A stretch of 58,480 nt of DNA from Pseudomonadota bacterium (GTDB lineage: Bacteria; Pseudomonadota; Gammaproteobacteria; Burkholderiales; Burkholderiaceae_C). Positions within the stretch are counted from its first letter, which is position 1, and every line of letters starts with the position of its first letter. The position numbers were made by a program, and so were the translations under genes. The notes under the pieces are model-generated. The model did not search any database. It saw only the letters and a list, made by a program, of their open reading frames with translations, and was not told the origin of the DNA. Below, piece by piece: positions 34,185-44,588 of this stretch. The stretch lies in contig JAJZTW010000008.1 in assembly GCA_021847345.1 (NCBI GenBank), positions 17,114 through 75,593 of the forward strand. The letters run 5' to 3'.

Positions 34185-36855
34185 TGACCAGCCTTTGCGG
34201 CACCACGATGACCTTCTTCGCCGCACGCCCCTCGGCGTGGCGCGCGAACTCGGCGCTGGCCAGCGCGGCGGCCTCGATCGCCGCGCGATCGGCCCCGGCC
34301 GGCACGCGCAGGCTGCCGCGCAGCTTGCCGTTGATCTGCAGCACCAGTTCGATCTCGTCGCGCTCCAGCGCCAGCGGGTCGACCTGCGGCCACGGCGCGT
34401 CGAGCAGGCTGCCCATGCTCTGCTCATGGCCCAGCTGGCGCCACAGCGCGTGGCAGATGTGCGGCGTCGCCGGGTACAACGCTCGCAGCAACAGGCTCCA
34501 GGCCTCGCCGAGCAGGCGCGCGCGCCAGGCATGGTCGTCCGCCTGGGCGGGCTCGAAGGCCGCGACCTGGTCGATCTGGTTGAGCATCTTCATGCACCCG
34601 GACACCACCGTGTTGTACTGCATGCGCTGGTAATCGTGGGTGATTTGCCGCAGCGCCAGATGGATTTCGCGCCGCGCGTCGGCCAGCGCGCCCAGGTGCC
34701 GCGGCAGCCCGCTCCAGTCCGCCGCGGGCGCGTCGCCCGCCGCGGCAGCCAGCTGCGCGCCGTCCCACACCCGGCGCAGGAAGCGGTGCGCGCCTTCCAC
34801 CGCCGAGTCGTTCCATTCCAGCGTGGCCTCGGGCGGCGCCGCGAACATGGTGAACAGGCGCGCGGTGTCGGCGCCGTAGCGGTCGATCAGGTCCTGCGGG
34901 TCGACGCCATTGTTCTTGCTCTTGCTCATCGTGCCGACGCCGCCGTAGTCCACCGCACTGCCGTCGCGCTTGAGCTTTGCGCCGGTGATGTGGCCCTGTG
35001 CGTCCAGCACGTTGTCGACCTCGTGGGGCCAGAAGTACTCGATGCCTCCGGCGGCGCTGCGTCGCGAATAGATGTGGTTGAGCACCATGCCCTGGGTGAG
35101 CAGGCGCTGGAAGGGTTCGTCGGCGCGCACCAGGCCGAGGTCGCGCATGACCTTGGTCCAGAAGCGCGCGTACAGCAGGTGCAGGATCGCGTGCTCGATG
35201 CCGCCGATGTACTGGTCCATCGGCAGCCACTGGTCGGTGCGCCCATCGACCATCGCGTCGTGGTTGTCGGCGCAGGTGTAGCGCATGTAGTACCAGGACG
35301 AGTCGACGAAGGTGTCCATCGTGTCCGTTTCGCGCCGCGCCGGCCGGCCGCACTGCGGGCAGTCCACGTTGAGGAAGGACTCGCAGCGCGCCAGCGGGTT
35401 GCCGCTGCCGTCGGGGATCAGGTCCTCGGGAAGCACCACCGGCAGGTCCTTCTCGGGCACCGGCACGGCGCCGCAATGCTCACAGTGGATGATCGGGATC
35501 GGCGTGCCCCAGTAGCGCTGGCGCGAGATGCCCCAGTCGCGCAGGCGCCATGTGGTGCGCTTGTCGCCCAGGCCGCGCTCGGCCAGCAGCGCGGCGACGC
35601 GGTCGACCGCCTGCCGGTGGTCCAGGCCGTCGAGGAATTCGAAGCCGGCGCCGGAGTGCACGCAGCGGCAGCGCTGCTTGTCGGCGTACCAGTCGGCCCA
35701 CGCCTCGGTGCTGAAGGATTCGCCCGCCACGTCGACCACCTGGCGGATCGGCAGGCCGTACTTGCGCGCGAACGCGAAGTCGCGTTCGTCGTGCGCCGGC
35801 ACGCCCATCACCGCGCCGTCGCCGTAGCTCATCAGCACGTAGTTGCCCACCCACACCGGCACCGCCTCGCCGCTCAGCGGGTGGCGCACGCTCAGTCCGG
35901 TGGGCATGCCTTCCTTGTCCTTGAGCGCCAGCTCCGCCTCCGTGGTGCCGCCCTGCGCGCAGCGTTCGATGAACGCGGCAAGCTCGGGGTTGCCGGCGGC
36001 GGCATGCGCGGCCAGCGGATGCTCGGGGGCGACGGCGCAGAAGGTCACGCCCATGATGGTGTCGGCGCGCGTCGTGAACACGTACATGCGCCCGTCCTGG
36101 ATCGGGCGGCCGCAGGCGTCGCGGATGTCGTGCTCGAAGGCGAAGCGAACGCCCTGGCTGCGTCCGATCCAGTTCTCCTGCATCAGGCGCACGCGCTCGG
36201 GCCAACCCGACAGGTAGTTCGGGTCCCCGGGGTCGGCCACCGCCGCCAGCAGCTCCTCGGCGTAGTCGGTGATGCGCAGGTAGTAGCCCGGAATCTCGCG
36301 GCGCTCGACCAGCGCTCCGCTGCGCCAGCCGCGGCCGTCGATGACCTGCTCGTTGGCCAGCACGGTCTGGTCCACCGGGTCCCAGTTCACGACCTGCGTG
36401 CGGCGCTCGGCGATGCCCTTCTCGAGCATTTTCAGGAACAGCCACTGGTTCCAGCGGTAGTACTCCGGAGAGCAGGTGGCGACCTCGCGGCTCCAGTCGA
36501 TGGCCAGGCCCATGGCCTGCATCTGCCGCTTCATGTACGCGATGTTTTCGTAGGTCCAGCGCGCCGGAGGCACGCGGTTTTTCATCGCCGCGTTCTCGGC
36601 CGGCAGGCCGAAGGCATCCCAGCCCATGGGCATCAGCACGTTGTACCCGTTCATGCGCAGGTAACGGGTCAACATGTCATTGATCGTGTAGTTGCGCACA
36701 TGCCCCATGTGCAGCTTGCCGCTTGGGTAGGGCAGCATCGAGCAGGCGTAGAACTTCTCCCCGGGAGCGTCCTCGCGCACGCGGTAGGCGTCGGTGGCTT
36801 GCCAGTGTTGCTGCGCGGCCTGCTCGACCGCGGCGGCGTCGTACTTGGAATTCAT
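34171..36855 (-). CDS. leuS: Leucyl-tRNA synthetase
   Basis: An 894-residue class Ia synthetase that charges tRNA-Leu. The HIGH motif is in [15 protein letters not shown] near residue 45. The editing (CP1) domain lies about 220-420, with [23 protein letters not shown] and [18 protein letters not shown] are in the Zn/leucine-specific part. KMSKS appears as [12 protein letters not shown]. The C-terminus ends with a tRNA-binding domain, [10 protein letters not shown]. The ATG at 36855 begins the standard MNSKYD N-terminus. lptE overlaps its 3' end. Confidence 0.95.
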   Translation of the reverse strand: MNSKYDAAAVEQAAQQHWQATDAYRVREDAPGEKFYACSMLPYPSGKLHMGHVRNYTINDMLTRYLRMNGYNVLMPMGWDAFGLPAENAAMKNRVPPARWTYENIAYMKRQMQAMGLAIDWSREVATCSPEYYRWNQWLFLKMLEKGIAERRTQVVNWDPVDQTVLANEQVIDGRGWRSGALVERREIPGYYLRITDYAEELLAAVADPGDPNYLSGWPERVRLMQENWIGRSQGVRFAFEHDIRDACGRPIQDGRMYVFTTRADTIMGVTFCAVAPEHPLAAHAAAGNPELAAFIERCAQGGTTEAELALKDKEGMPTGLSVRHPLSGEAVPVWVGNYVLMSYGDGAVMGVPAHDERDFAFARKYGLPIRQVVDVAGESFSTEAWADWYADKQRCRCVHSGAGFEFLDGLDHRQAVDRVAALLAERGLGDKRTTWRLRDWGISRQRYWGTPIPIIHCEHCGAVPVPEKDLPVVLPEDLIPDGSGNPLARCESFLNVDCPQCGRPARRETDTMDTFVDSSWYYMRYTCADNHDAMVDGRTDQWLPMDQYIGGIEHAILHLLYARFWTKVMRDLGLVRADEPFQRLLTQGMVLNHIYSRRSAAGGIEYFWPHEVDNVLDAQGHITGAKLKRDGSAVDYGGVGTMSKSKNNGVDPQDLIDRYGADTARLFTMFAAPPEATLEWNDSAVEGAHRFLRRVWDGAQLAAAAGDAPAADWSGLPRHLGALADARREIHLALRQITHDYQRMQYNTVVSGCMKMLNQIDQVAAFEPAQADDHAWRARLLGEAWSLLLRALYPATPHICHALWRQLGHEQSMGSLLDAPWPQVDPLALERDEIELVLQINGKLRGSLRVPAGADRAAIEAAALASAEFARHAEGRAAKKVIVVPQRLVNVVV

Positions 36856-36980
36856 GTCGGCTGGATGGGTGGTGTCGGGCGCTCGTCGGGCCGGGCGCCG
36901 GCGCTGCGCGCGCAAAGCTGCATGTTAGTTGGCGCGCCGGCCGCGCGGTGCGCCCGCGCCCCGGCGCGGTGCGAGGCGCC

Positions 36981-37412
36981 TCAGCGAGGCGCCGAGGCCC
37001 CGGCGGCCCGCGTGACCAGGCCCACGCGGGCCAGCCCCGCGGCCTGCGCGGCCGCCATCACCCGCGCGACGTCGCCGTAGGGCACTGCGCTGTCGGCGAG
37101 CACGCGCAATTCCACGTCGTGCGACTTCGACGCGCGCGCACGCAGCACGCTGCCCAGGCGGGAAGGCGCAACGGCCTGGCCGTCGAGCTCGATGCTGCCG
37201 TCTCTTCGCAGGGTCAGCACCAGCGCGTCGGGGCTCGCCGGGCCGGCCGCGGCGTCGACCCGCGGCAGGTTCAGCCCGATGCTGCCGCCGAGCAGCGGGG
37301 CGGTGAGCAGCAGGATCACCAGCAGCACCAGCATGACGTCGATCAGCGGGGTCATGTTGATGTCGCTCAGCGGCTTGTCGTCGCGCGCGCGCTCGAAACG
37401 TCCGAAGGCCAT
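36981..37412 (-). CDS. ExbD/TolR-family proton-channel component without adjacent exbB/tolQ
   Basis: A 143-residue inner-membrane protein. A short cytoplasmic N-terminus precedes one membrane helix (DINMTPLIDVMLVLLVILLL), whose buried Asp is D25, the proton-carrying residue of ExbD/TolR. A periplasmic domain follows (about 50-135), with VELRVLADSAVPYGDVARVMAAAQ. The usual partner ExbB/TolQ is not adjacent, either between the LOG gene (21 bp upstream) and leuS or beyond. It must pair with a protein encoded elsewhere. The short A/P/R-rich tail is ordinary. Confidence 0.88.
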   Translation of the reverse strand: MAFGRFERARDDKPLSDINMTPLIDVMLVLLVILLLTAPLLGGSIGLNLPRVDAAAGPASPDALVLTLRRDGSIELDGQAVAPSRLGSVLRARASKSHDVELRVLADSAVPYGDVARVMAAAQAAGLARVGLVTRAAGASAPR

Positions 37413-37433
37413 GGCGGGCGGCTCCGAGCCCCG

Positions 37434-38321
<888 letters not shown>

Positions 38322-38359
38322 GCTGCCAGCTTAAACCCGTCGCGGCCCGGGCGTGGCGC

Positions 38360-38851
38360 TCAGTGCGACGCCGGCGCCTTGAGCTCGGGCAGTTGCTGGC
38401 CCATCGGCACCCCGCGCGACAGCGCGGTGAGGTAGGCGAGCAGCTCGGCCATGCGCGCGCTGTCGGGCGCCGGCGGCGTGCCGCCCAGCGCGCCTCGAAT
38501 GCAGCGGGTGACCTGCATCTGCAGGGTCACCAGCTTGCCGCCGCGCCATTGCGGAAAGCGCGCCGCCGCACCCTGCAGAGACGGCAGGGCCATTCCCGAT
38601 GGCGTCTTGCCGGGGCCGAAGCCGCCGTTGCTGTGGCAGGCGATGCAGGTGGAGTGCCCCCCGAAGGAGTCGTTGGCGAAGGCGTGGGCGCCGGCCTGCA
38701 CGGCAGCCTGCAGCGAATCCGGCGCTGGCGAGCCGAAGGCCGGCAGACCGAAGGCCCCGAGGGCCAGCACGGCGAGCGGGGCGACGAAGGGCGCGCCAAG
38801 GCGCAGGGCCCCGACGCGGCCGGCAGCGAGACGCAAACTACGAATCGACAT
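38360..38851 (-). CDS. Monohaem c-type cytochrome
   Basis: A 163-residue periplasmic protein. The signal peptide runs to about residue 42 (AFGSPAP). The haem motif is C69-I-A-C72-H73, followed by a Gly-rich [13 protein letters not shown] probable axial Met is in [14 protein letters not shown] near the C-terminus, as in class I cytochromes. The middle strand [20 protein letters not shown] with one extra Cys is seen in cytochromes of sulfur metabolism (TsdA/SoxX-like), but the match is too loose to assign a donor. It starts 198 bp from metX, transcribed away from it. Confidence 0.85.
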   Translation of the reverse strand: MSIRSLRLAAGRVGALRLGAPFVAPLAVLALGAFGLPAFGSPAPDSLQAAVQAGAHAFANDSFGGHSTCIACHSNGGFGPGKTPSGMALPSLQGAAARFPQWRGGKLVTLQMQVTRCIRGALGGTPPAPDSARMAELLAYLTALSRGVPMGQQLPELKAPASH

Positions 38852-38977
38852 CGCGAACCTCCGTGGATTGAGCGCGGCTGGCGGCCACGCGCGCGGCGTC
38901 GCCAGCGCGCTTCGCCTCGGCGCATTGTGCCCCCGCGCGCTGCGGGCGTCGAATCCTGCAGCGCGCCACCCCTACCC

Positions 38978-38983
38978 TATACT
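38978..38983 (+). promoter_or_regulatory. Possible -10 element upstream of metX
   Basis: TATACT within CCTATACTG, about 67 bp before the metX start, in the AT-richest part of the cytochrome-metX gap. No matching -35 was found at 16-18 bp, so this is tentative. Confidence 0.3.
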
Positions 38984-39049
38984 GCCGCCCACGCTTGCGC
39001 CCCGCATGGCCGGGGCACGCCAGCGCGCACCTTCCTCCAGCAACCATCC

Positions 39050-40201
39050 ATGGCACTCCACCCGGAAGCGCCGGAGCCCAGGCCCGAGCGCATGCAATTC
39101 GACACCCCGCTGCAGCTCAAGGGCGGGGCGGTGATGCCGGCGTACGAGCTGATGGTCGAGACCTACGGCGAACTCAACTCCGCGCGCAGCAACGCGGTCC
39201 TGGTGTGCCACGCGCTCAACGCCAGCCACCACGTGGCCGGGCGCTACGGCGGCGACGAAAAGACCCGCGGCTGGTGGGACAACATGGTCGGCCCGGGGCG
39301 CCCGGTGGACACCCGGCGCTTTTTTGTCATCGGCGTCAACAACCTCGGCTCGTGCTTCGGCTCCACCGGGCCGATGAGCATCGACCCGGCCACCGGCAAG
39401 CCCTGGGGCAGCCGCTTCCCGGTGGTCACGGTGGAGGACTGGGTGGACGCGCAGGCGCGCGTGCTCGACCGCCTGGGGATCGAGCGCCTGGCGGCGGTCA
39501 TGGGCGGCAGCCTGGGCGGCATGCAGGCGCTGGCCTGGACCACGCGGCACCCCGAGCGCGTGGCCCACTGCGTGGCCAGTGCCACCGCGCCGAGCCTGTC
39601 GGCGCAGAACATCGCCTTCAACGAAGTGGCCCGCCGCGCCATCATCAGCGACCCCGACTTCCACCAGGGCAACTACTACGAATACGGCGTGGTGCCGCGC
39701 CAGGGGCTGAGCGTGGCGCGCATGATCGGGCACATCACCTACCTCAGCGACGACGCGATGGCGCGCAAGTTCGGACGCAGCCTGCGCAGCGGCGCGCTGA
39801 ACTACGGCTTCGACGTGGATTTCCAGATCGAAAGCTACCTGCGCTACCAGGGCGAGAAGTTCAGCGGCTACTTCGACGCCAACACCTACCTGCTGCTGAC
39901 CCGCGCGCTCGACTACTTCGACCCCGCCGGTGAGCACGACGGCAACCTGGCCGCCGCGCTGGCGCCGGCGCGCGCGCGCTTCCTGCTGACCAGCTTCACC
40001 ACCGACTGGCGCTTCTCGCCGGAGCGCTCGCGCGAGATCGTGCGCGCGCTGCTGGCCAACCGGCGCGAGGTCAGCTACGCCGAGATCGAGTCGCCCTTCG
40101 GGCACGACGCCTTTCTCATGGACGAGCCCCACTACCACGACGTGGTGCGCGCGTATTTCGCGCGCATCGGCGATGAACTGGGCCTGGAGGCGCTGGCATG
40201 A
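39050..40201 (+). CDS. metX: Homoserine O-acyltransferase (MetX)
   Basis: A 383-residue alpha/beta-hydrolase-fold enzyme that acylates homoserine in methionine synthesis. The nucleophile Ser is S154 in [36 protein letters not shown] and [17 protein letters not shown] (catalytic His and family ending) are MetX signatures. In many betaproteobacteria a MetX of this type, paired with MetW, uses succinyl-CoA instead of acetyl-CoA, so the acyl donor should not be assumed. The ATG at 39050 gives the usual N-terminus; the longer open frame upstream overlies the divergent cytochrome gene. The stop overlaps the metW ATG. Confidence 0.93.
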   Translation: MALHPEAPEPRPERMQFDTPLQLKGGAVMPAYELMVETYGELNSARSNAVLVCHALNASHHVAGRYGGDEKTRGWWDNMVGPGRPVDTRRFFVIGVNNLGSCFGSTGPMSIDPATGKPWGSRFPVVTVEDWVDAQARVLDRLGIERLAAVMGGSLGGMQALAWTTRHPERVAHCVASATAPSLSAQNIAFNEVARRAIISDPDFHQGNYYEYGVVPRQGLSVARMIGHITYLSDDAMARKFGRSLRSGALNYGFDVDFQIESYLRYQGEKFSGYFDANTYLLLTRALDYFDPAGEHDGNLAAALAPARARFLLTSFTTDWRFSPERSREIVRALLANRREVSYAEIESPFGHDAFLMDEPHYHDVVRAYFARIGDELGLEALA

Positions 40202-40776
40202 ACCCGCGCTTCGACATCATCGCCTCGCGCGTGCCGCGGGGCAGCCGCGTGCTCGACCTGGGCTGCGGCAACGGCGCGCTGCTGGCGCACCTGCGCGACG
40301 GCCGCGGCTGCTCGGTGCAGGGCGTGGAGATCGACCCCGACAAGGTGGTGGCCTGCGCGCGCCGCGGCGTCGACGTGCTGCAGCTCGATCTCGAGCAGGG
40401 ACTGTCGATGTTCGCCGACGCCAGCTTCGACGTCGTGCTGATGATCGACTCGCTGCCCAACGTGCGCAACACCGAGCGCGCGCTGCGCGAGGCGGCGCGG
40501 GTCGGGCGCACGGGAGTGGCGACCTTCGCCAATTTCGCCTACTGGCGCATCCGCCTGCGCGTGGCGTCCGGGCGCCTTCCGGTGACCGAGGAGCTGCCCT
40601 ACGAGTGGTACGACACGCCGAACCTGCGCGTGACCACCTACGCGGATTTCTCGGTGCTGGCGGCCAAATGCGGCCTGCGCGTGCAGCAGTCCTTCGGCAT
40701 CGAGGCCGGGCGCGAGGTGCACACCCTGCCCAACCTGCTGGCGTCGGAGGCGATGTTCGTGTTCAGCGCGAGCTGA
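40198..40776 (+). CDS. metW: MetW, SAM-methyltransferase-fold methionine biosynthesis protein
   Basis: A 192-residue protein with the methyltransferase motif [13 protein letters not shown], then [16 protein letters not shown]. The MetW-specific middle and end ([36 protein letters not shown]) fit. It is thought to act with MetX in homoserine acylation; a methyl transfer role is not established. It is coupled to metX by an ATGA overlap and converges on folE, sharing the hairpin at 40775-40800. Confidence 0.92.
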   Translation: MNPRFDIIASRVPRGSRVLDLGCGNGALLAHLRDGRGCSVQGVEIDPDKVVACARRGVDVLQLDLEQGLSMFADASFDVVLMIDSLPNVRNTERALREAARVGRTGVATFANFAYWRIRLRVASGRLPVTEELPYEWYDTPNLRVTTYADFSVLAAKCGLRVQQSFGIEAGREVHTLPNLLASEAMFVFSAS

Positions 40777-40800
40777 GACGCGGCCCGCGCCGCGGGTCTC
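40775..40800. terminator. Shared hairpin across the stops of metW and folE
   Basis: GAGAC (40775-40779) pairs with GTCTC (40796-40800), and GCGGC with GCCGC inside it, with a small bulge on one side. It spans both stop codons of convergent genes and probably ends both transcripts. Confidence 0.55.
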
Positions 40801-41389
40801 AGCGCCCGATCAGGCGCATGAACTCGGCGCGCGTGCTGGGGTCGCTGCGAAAGCTGCCCAGCAGCGTGCTGGTGACCATGCTCACGCCACGCTTGTGCAC
40901 GCCGCGGGTGGTCATGCACTCGTGCGAGGCTTCGATGATCACCCCCACGCCTCGCGGCTGCAACGTGTCGTGGATGCACTGCGCGATCTGTGCGGTGAGT
41001 TTCTCCTGCACCTGCAGGCGCCTGGCATAGGCGTCGACCACGCGCGCCAGCTTGCTGATGCCCACCACGCGGTGGCTGGGCAGGTAGCCCACGTGCACGC
41101 GCCCGATGATGGGGGCCAGGTGGTGCTCGCAATGGCTTTCGAAATCGATGTCGCGCAGCACGATGATCTCGTCGTAGCCGGCGACTTCCTCGAAGGTGCG
41201 CGCCAGGTACGCGGTGGGATCCTGCGCGTAGCCGCCGAACCATTCGCGATAGGCGCGCGCCACGCGCGCCGGCGTGTCGCGCAGGCCTTCGCGCTCGGGA
41301 TCGTCGCCGGCCCAGCGAAGCAGGGTGCGAATGGCCTGTTCGGCCTGCTGCTCGGTGACCTCGGGACGGGATGGCTCGGGCGTCGACAT
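40799..41389 (-). CDS. folE: GTP cyclohydrolase I
   Basis: A 196-residue enzyme that opens GTP to dihydroneopterin triphosphate, the first step of folate and pterin synthesis. The zinc ligands are in [12 protein letters not shown] and [15 protein letters not shown], and the substrate region in [24 protein letters not shown]. Length is typical of the unimodular bacterial enzyme. It starts 112 bp downstream of the fatty acid hydroxylase gene on the same strand. Confidence 0.94.
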   Translation of the reverse strand: MSTPEPSRPEVTEQQAEQAIRTLLRWAGDDPEREGLRDTPARVARAYREWFGGYAQDPTAYLARTFEEVAGYDEIIVLRDIDFESHCEHHLAPIIGRVHVGYLPSHRVVGISKLARVVDAYARRLQVQEKLTAQIAQCIHDTLQPRGVGVIIEASHECMTTRGVHKRGVSMVTSTLLGSFRSDPSTRAEFMRLIGR

Positions 41390-41501
41390 GGGCTGGGCGC
41401 GCGCGGTGTTTGTTGCGGGGAGTTACGCGGAACGACAGTCCGCCGGGCCTTCCAGTGTAGAGCCTAGCGCGCCCCGCTGCCGGCGCGACCGGCGCCCCGG
41501 A

Positions 41502-42542
41502 TCAGGGCGATGCGTCGGCCGGGGACGGCGCGCGCCGGCCGGCCAGTGCCCGAGCCATGCGCTGCAGGCCCAGCCATTGCTGGGCCCAGAACCCCCGCCC
41601 GTAGTCTTCCCCGGCGCCGTCGGGTGGCGGCAACTGTGCGCGCACGCCGGTGGGCTGCGGCGGCGTGGAGAAATCGGCCGAGCCGAAGATCTGGTCCCAC
41701 CATGGCAGCAGCACGCCGAAATTGCAGCCGTACAGGCGCGCGCGATTGCCGTGGCCGAGTTCGTGGCCGTAGCCCACGGCGTGGTGCAGGCGGTGAAAGC
41801 GCGGGCCCACCAGCAGGCGCTCTCCGACGCGACCGAAGTCGAAGCGGATATTCGCGTGCTGCACGCTTTGCAGCGCACCGCCGAGCAGGCTGAGCACCAC
41901 GAACTGCCCCGGCGGCACGCCGATGAACAGCGCCAGGGCGGCGAAGAACGCCGCCTGCAGCGCGTCGTCGAGCAGGTGGTTGCGGTCGTCGGCCCACAGG
42001 CTGAGCTTGCGCTGGCAGTGGTGCACGGAGTGCAGTTCCCACCACCAGCCGATCTGGTGCTGCAGGCGGTGGTACCAGTAGCCGGCGAAGTCCAGCACCA
42101 CCAGGTACACCAGGAAGCCCGCCAGCGGGTGCAGGCGCATGCCCGGCAACAGCGCGTCGAGGTTCAGGTTGCGCCAGCCGTACAGGCGCAGCCAGGCCAG
42201 AAGCTGGTCGAACAGCGGTTGCAGGGTGAGGAACAGCACCAGCGGCACCAGCCCGAGGCGGTTGATCAGGGTGTAGATCACGTCCACCCCCAGGCCCTTG
42301 CGGTCGCTCCAGCGCTCCAGCGGCGCCAGCCACTCCAGCGGGCGCAGCACCGCGTACACCAGCAGCACCTGCAAGGCGCCTGCGATGACCCACAGCAGGT
42401 TGTCGTAGGCCAGGTCGTCCAGGTCCATCAGGTGCAGGTGCCACAGCAGCGGCTGCACGCAACTGACGAACAGCCAGGTCTGCAGATCCCCCACGGCGTT
42501 GCCGAACAGGGAGGACGCGGCGTGCAACCAGGTCTCGAGCAT
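41502..42542 (-). CDS. Membrane fatty acid hydroxylase/sterol desaturase-family protein
   Basis: A 346-residue integral membrane diiron protein. Three histidine boxes are present: H158-x3-H162 (HRLQH), H171-x2-HH175 (HSVHH) and H250-x2-HH254 (HRLHH), with further His near residues 189 and 229. Four or more membrane segments precede and separate them. Bacterial members hydroxylate or desaturate lipids, carotenoids or hopanoid-like molecules; the substrate is not evident. The ATG at 42542 gives a sensible amphipathic N-terminus. It follows the propeller gene by 14 bp, so the two form an operon. Confidence 0.87.
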   Translation of the reverse strand: MLETWLHAASSLFGNAVGDLQTWLFVSCVQPLLWHLHLMDLDDLAYDNLLWVIAGALQVLLVYAVLRPLEWLAPLERWSDRKGLGVDVIYTLINRLGLVPLVLFLTLQPLFDQLLAWLRLYGWRNLNLDALLPGMRLHPLAGFLVYLVVLDFAGYWYHRLQHQIGWWWELHSVHHCQRKLSLWADDRNHLLDDALQAAFFAALALFIGVPPGQFVVLSLLGGALQSVQHANIRFDFGRVGERLLVGPRFHRLHHAVGYGHELGHGNRARLYGCNFGVLLPWWDQIFGSADFSTPPQPTGVRAQLPPPDGAGEDYGRGFWAQQWLGLQRMARALAGRRAPSPADASP

Positions 42543-42556
42543 CGCGGCGAAGCCAA

Positions 42557-43600
42557 TCAAAGCGCCAGCGGGCGCGTGGCCGGCGGCGGCGACAGCGGCG
42601 GCAGGTTGTCGTAGAAGGGCGCGCGGTCGCGGAAATAGATCCCGTGCGGCGACTTGCCCACGCCGATGACGTCGACCAGGCGCAGGGTGCGCATGTCGAT
42701 CACGCCCACGGCGCGGTCGAAGCGGAAGGTGGTCCACAGCCAGCGGCGGTCGGCCGACAGCTCCATGTCGTCGGGCCCCGGGCGCAGGCCGGTGATGTCG
42801 CCGACCTTGCGCAGCGCCTGCATGTCCAGAATGCTGATGGAGTCGGCGATGCGGTTGCTCACCAGCACGTGGCGCCCGTCGGCCAGGGAGCGGAAATTGT
42901 GCGCTGCGTCGCCGGTGACCATGCGCGCGACGATGCGCCGCTGGCGCCAGTCCACGGCCATCACGGCGTTGGAGCCGGTCAGCGCCACCAGCAGCACGCG
43001 GTCGCGCGGGGTCAGCCACACCCCGGCTGGGGTGTCGCCGACCGGCATGGTCCACAGCACGGTCTGCGTCGGTAGGTGGATGGCGGCGACCTCGCCGGTC
43101 TGCTGCAGGCTGATGAACACCAGCTGGCTGTCGGCGGTGAAGGCCATGTGGCTGGGAATCGCCTCCAGCGGGATGCGGCGCACCAGGCGCAACTCGCGCC
43201 CGCCGCCGTAGGCGTACAGGTCGACCCGGTTCAGGCGCAGGCAGTTGGCGACGAACCAGCGCGTGTCGGGCGAGAAGCCGATCTGGTAGGGGTCCTCGAT
43301 GCCGTTGACTCCGCCCTGCAGGGCGCCGCTGGCCGGGTCGAGGAACAGCAGGTTGCCGCCCACCGCATCGGCCACGATCAGCGAACGCCCGTCCGGCGTG
43401 GGCATCAGGTGATGCGGCTCCTTGCCCACCGAGAAGGTGCGCAGGGCGCGGTGCGTGGTCTGGTCGAGCAGCGTGACGCTGGCATCGGCGGAGTCGAGCA
43501 CGACCACGCGGTCGGGATCGTCCGTGGCGGCCGCGGCGGCGCGGCCCAGAAGCGGGGAAAGTGCCAGCGCACCGGCACAACGCAGGAATTGACGACGCAT
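42557..43600 (-). CDS. Exported YVTN/YncE-type beta-propeller protein
   Basis: A 347-residue protein with a twin-arginine-like signal (RRQFLRCAGALAL, cleavage near AAAAT). The mature part is a seven-bladed propeller of about 40-45-residue repeats. Blade phrases such as HHLMPTPDGRSLIVAD, PYQIGFSPDTRWFVAN, PSHMAFTADSQLVFIS, AGVWLTPRDRVLLVA, NFRSLADGRHVLVSN and DDMELSADRRWLWTT mark successive blades. Such proteins serve as binding scaffolds or redox-cofactor partners; PQQ or nitrite-reductase-like roles are possible but unsupported. It is the first gene of a pair with the fatty acid hydroxylase. Confidence 0.82.
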   Translation of the reverse strand: MRRQFLRCAGALALSPLLGRAAAAATDDPDRVVVLDSADASVTLLDQTTHRALRTFSVGKEPHHLMPTPDGRSLIVADAVGGNLLFLDPASGALQGGVNGIEDPYQIGFSPDTRWFVANCLRLNRVDLYAYGGGRELRLVRRIPLEAIPSHMAFTADSQLVFISLQQTGEVAAIHLPTQTVLWTMPVGDTPAGVWLTPRDRVLLVALTGSNAVMAVDWRQRRIVARMVTGDAAHNFRSLADGRHVLVSNRIADSISILDMQALRKVGDITGLRPGPDDMELSADRRWLWTTFRFDRAVGVIDMRTLRLVDVIGVGKSPHGIYFRDRAPFYDNLPPLSPPPATRPLAL

Positions 43601-43922
43601 GAAGCGACCTGGAGAAGAACGCCGGCCCGCGGCACATCGGCGGGCGGCTGCGTCAGCGGCCGCGCCAGCAGGGGCAGGCCGGGGCATGGGAACCAGGGCC
43701 TGCTGTTTCAACGCAACAGCCTAATGCCTGGTTGACCTCGGGCCGGGTTTCTCCCCTTGTCCGGCAACAAACGCGCAATACGCCTGTGGATAATTGACGA
43801 CAATTGGCTACAAGGCTTTGCACGGCGGCCAGCGGCCAGCGATGGGTTGACCCGATCGCCGCCGGCAGCCGCCCGGACGGCACCGCCCCCGGGGTGGCAG
43901 GCCTTTTCGGGAGATCCATGAC
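43601..43922. other. Divergent intergenic region before the secreted-protein cluster
   Basis: About 322 bp without a supported gene. Around 43780-43820 it is AT-rich, with TTGACG at 43794-43799 as a possible -35 but no good -10 at 17 bp. AATTG-ACGA-CAATT (43792-43805) is a small inverted repeat. GGGAGA about 9 nt before 43923 serves the next gene. A second ATG at 43918 is closed by an immediate stop, so it is not the start. Confidence 0.4.
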
Positions 43923-44483
43923 ATGATCCGCAAAACCCTGTTCCCGAGCATGCTGGGCCTCGGCCTCGGGCTGCTCGGCGCGGCGCCGGCCCACGCGGAC
44001 GGCCCGCCGGTGAGTTTTTCCATCACCGTGGGCAACCCGCCTCCGGTGTACGCGCCGGCCCCGGTCTACGCGCCGCCGCCGGTGTATGCGCCGGCACCGG
44101 TAGTCGTGGCGCCGCCTTCGATGGTGTGGGTGCCGCAGGTCGGCGCCTACGTGGCGCTGGGCCTGCAGCAGCCGGTGTTCTACCTGGGCGGGCTGTACTA
44201 CCACTTCGTCGCCGGCAACTGGTATGCCGGGCCGAGCTACGGCGGCCCGTGGCGTCCGGCCGGCCCGCCGCCCGGGGCGCTGCGCCGTTTCCACGATCGC
44301 GACTGGCAGCGTTACCAGTACATGGCGCGCGAGCACGAAGGCCAGCCCCATTGGCGCCAGTTCCGCCCGGGCCCCGAGCGCGGCGGGCCGCCGCGCGGCC
44401 GCGAGGATGGGCGCTGGCAAGGCGGGCCCGGACCGGGCGACCACGGCCGTGGGCCGGACCGCGGCCGAGGCCACGACCGCTGA
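43923..44483 (+). CDS. Secreted Pro/Tyr-rich and Gly/Arg-rich protein
   Basis: A 186-residue exported protein of unknown function. A signal peptide ends near AHADG (residue 26). Residues 35-60 hold three repeats of the form P-V-Y-A-P-x-P. The middle (about 65-100) has a Tyr/Phe/Trp-rich block, VPQVGAYVALGLQQPVFYLG and YYHFVAGNWYAG. The last 60 residues are Arg/Gly/Pro-rich with WRPAGPPPG and QPHWRQFRPGP. It resembles the Pro/Tyr-rich periplasmic or surface proteins seen in many proteobacteria, for which no role is established. It heads three small exported-protein genes in the same direction. Confidence 0.75.
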   Translation: MIRKTLFPSMLGLGLGLLGAAPAHADGPPVSFSITVGNPPPVYAPAPVYAPPPVYAPAPVVVAPPSMVWVPQVGAYVALGLQQPVFYLGGLYYHFVAGNWYAGPSYGGPWRPAGPPPGALRRFHDRDWQRYQYMAREHEGQPHWRQFRPGPERGGPPRGREDGRWQGGPGPGDHGRGPDRGRGHDR

Positions 44484-44588
44484 AGGCCCGCCGGCCCGGG
44501 CTGTCGGCAGATTCGCCGGCTCGTGCGTTGAAGCATTGGAAACGGCACTCCGTGCCGTGCGCCCGTGTGGCGGGCAGTCGAGGTGAAC

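Noticed and set aside
38852..39049. SAM riboswitch upstream of metX
   Set aside because: The gap is GC-rich, and no conserved SAM-I, SAM-II or SAM-alpha-type core or expression-platform hairpin was visible.
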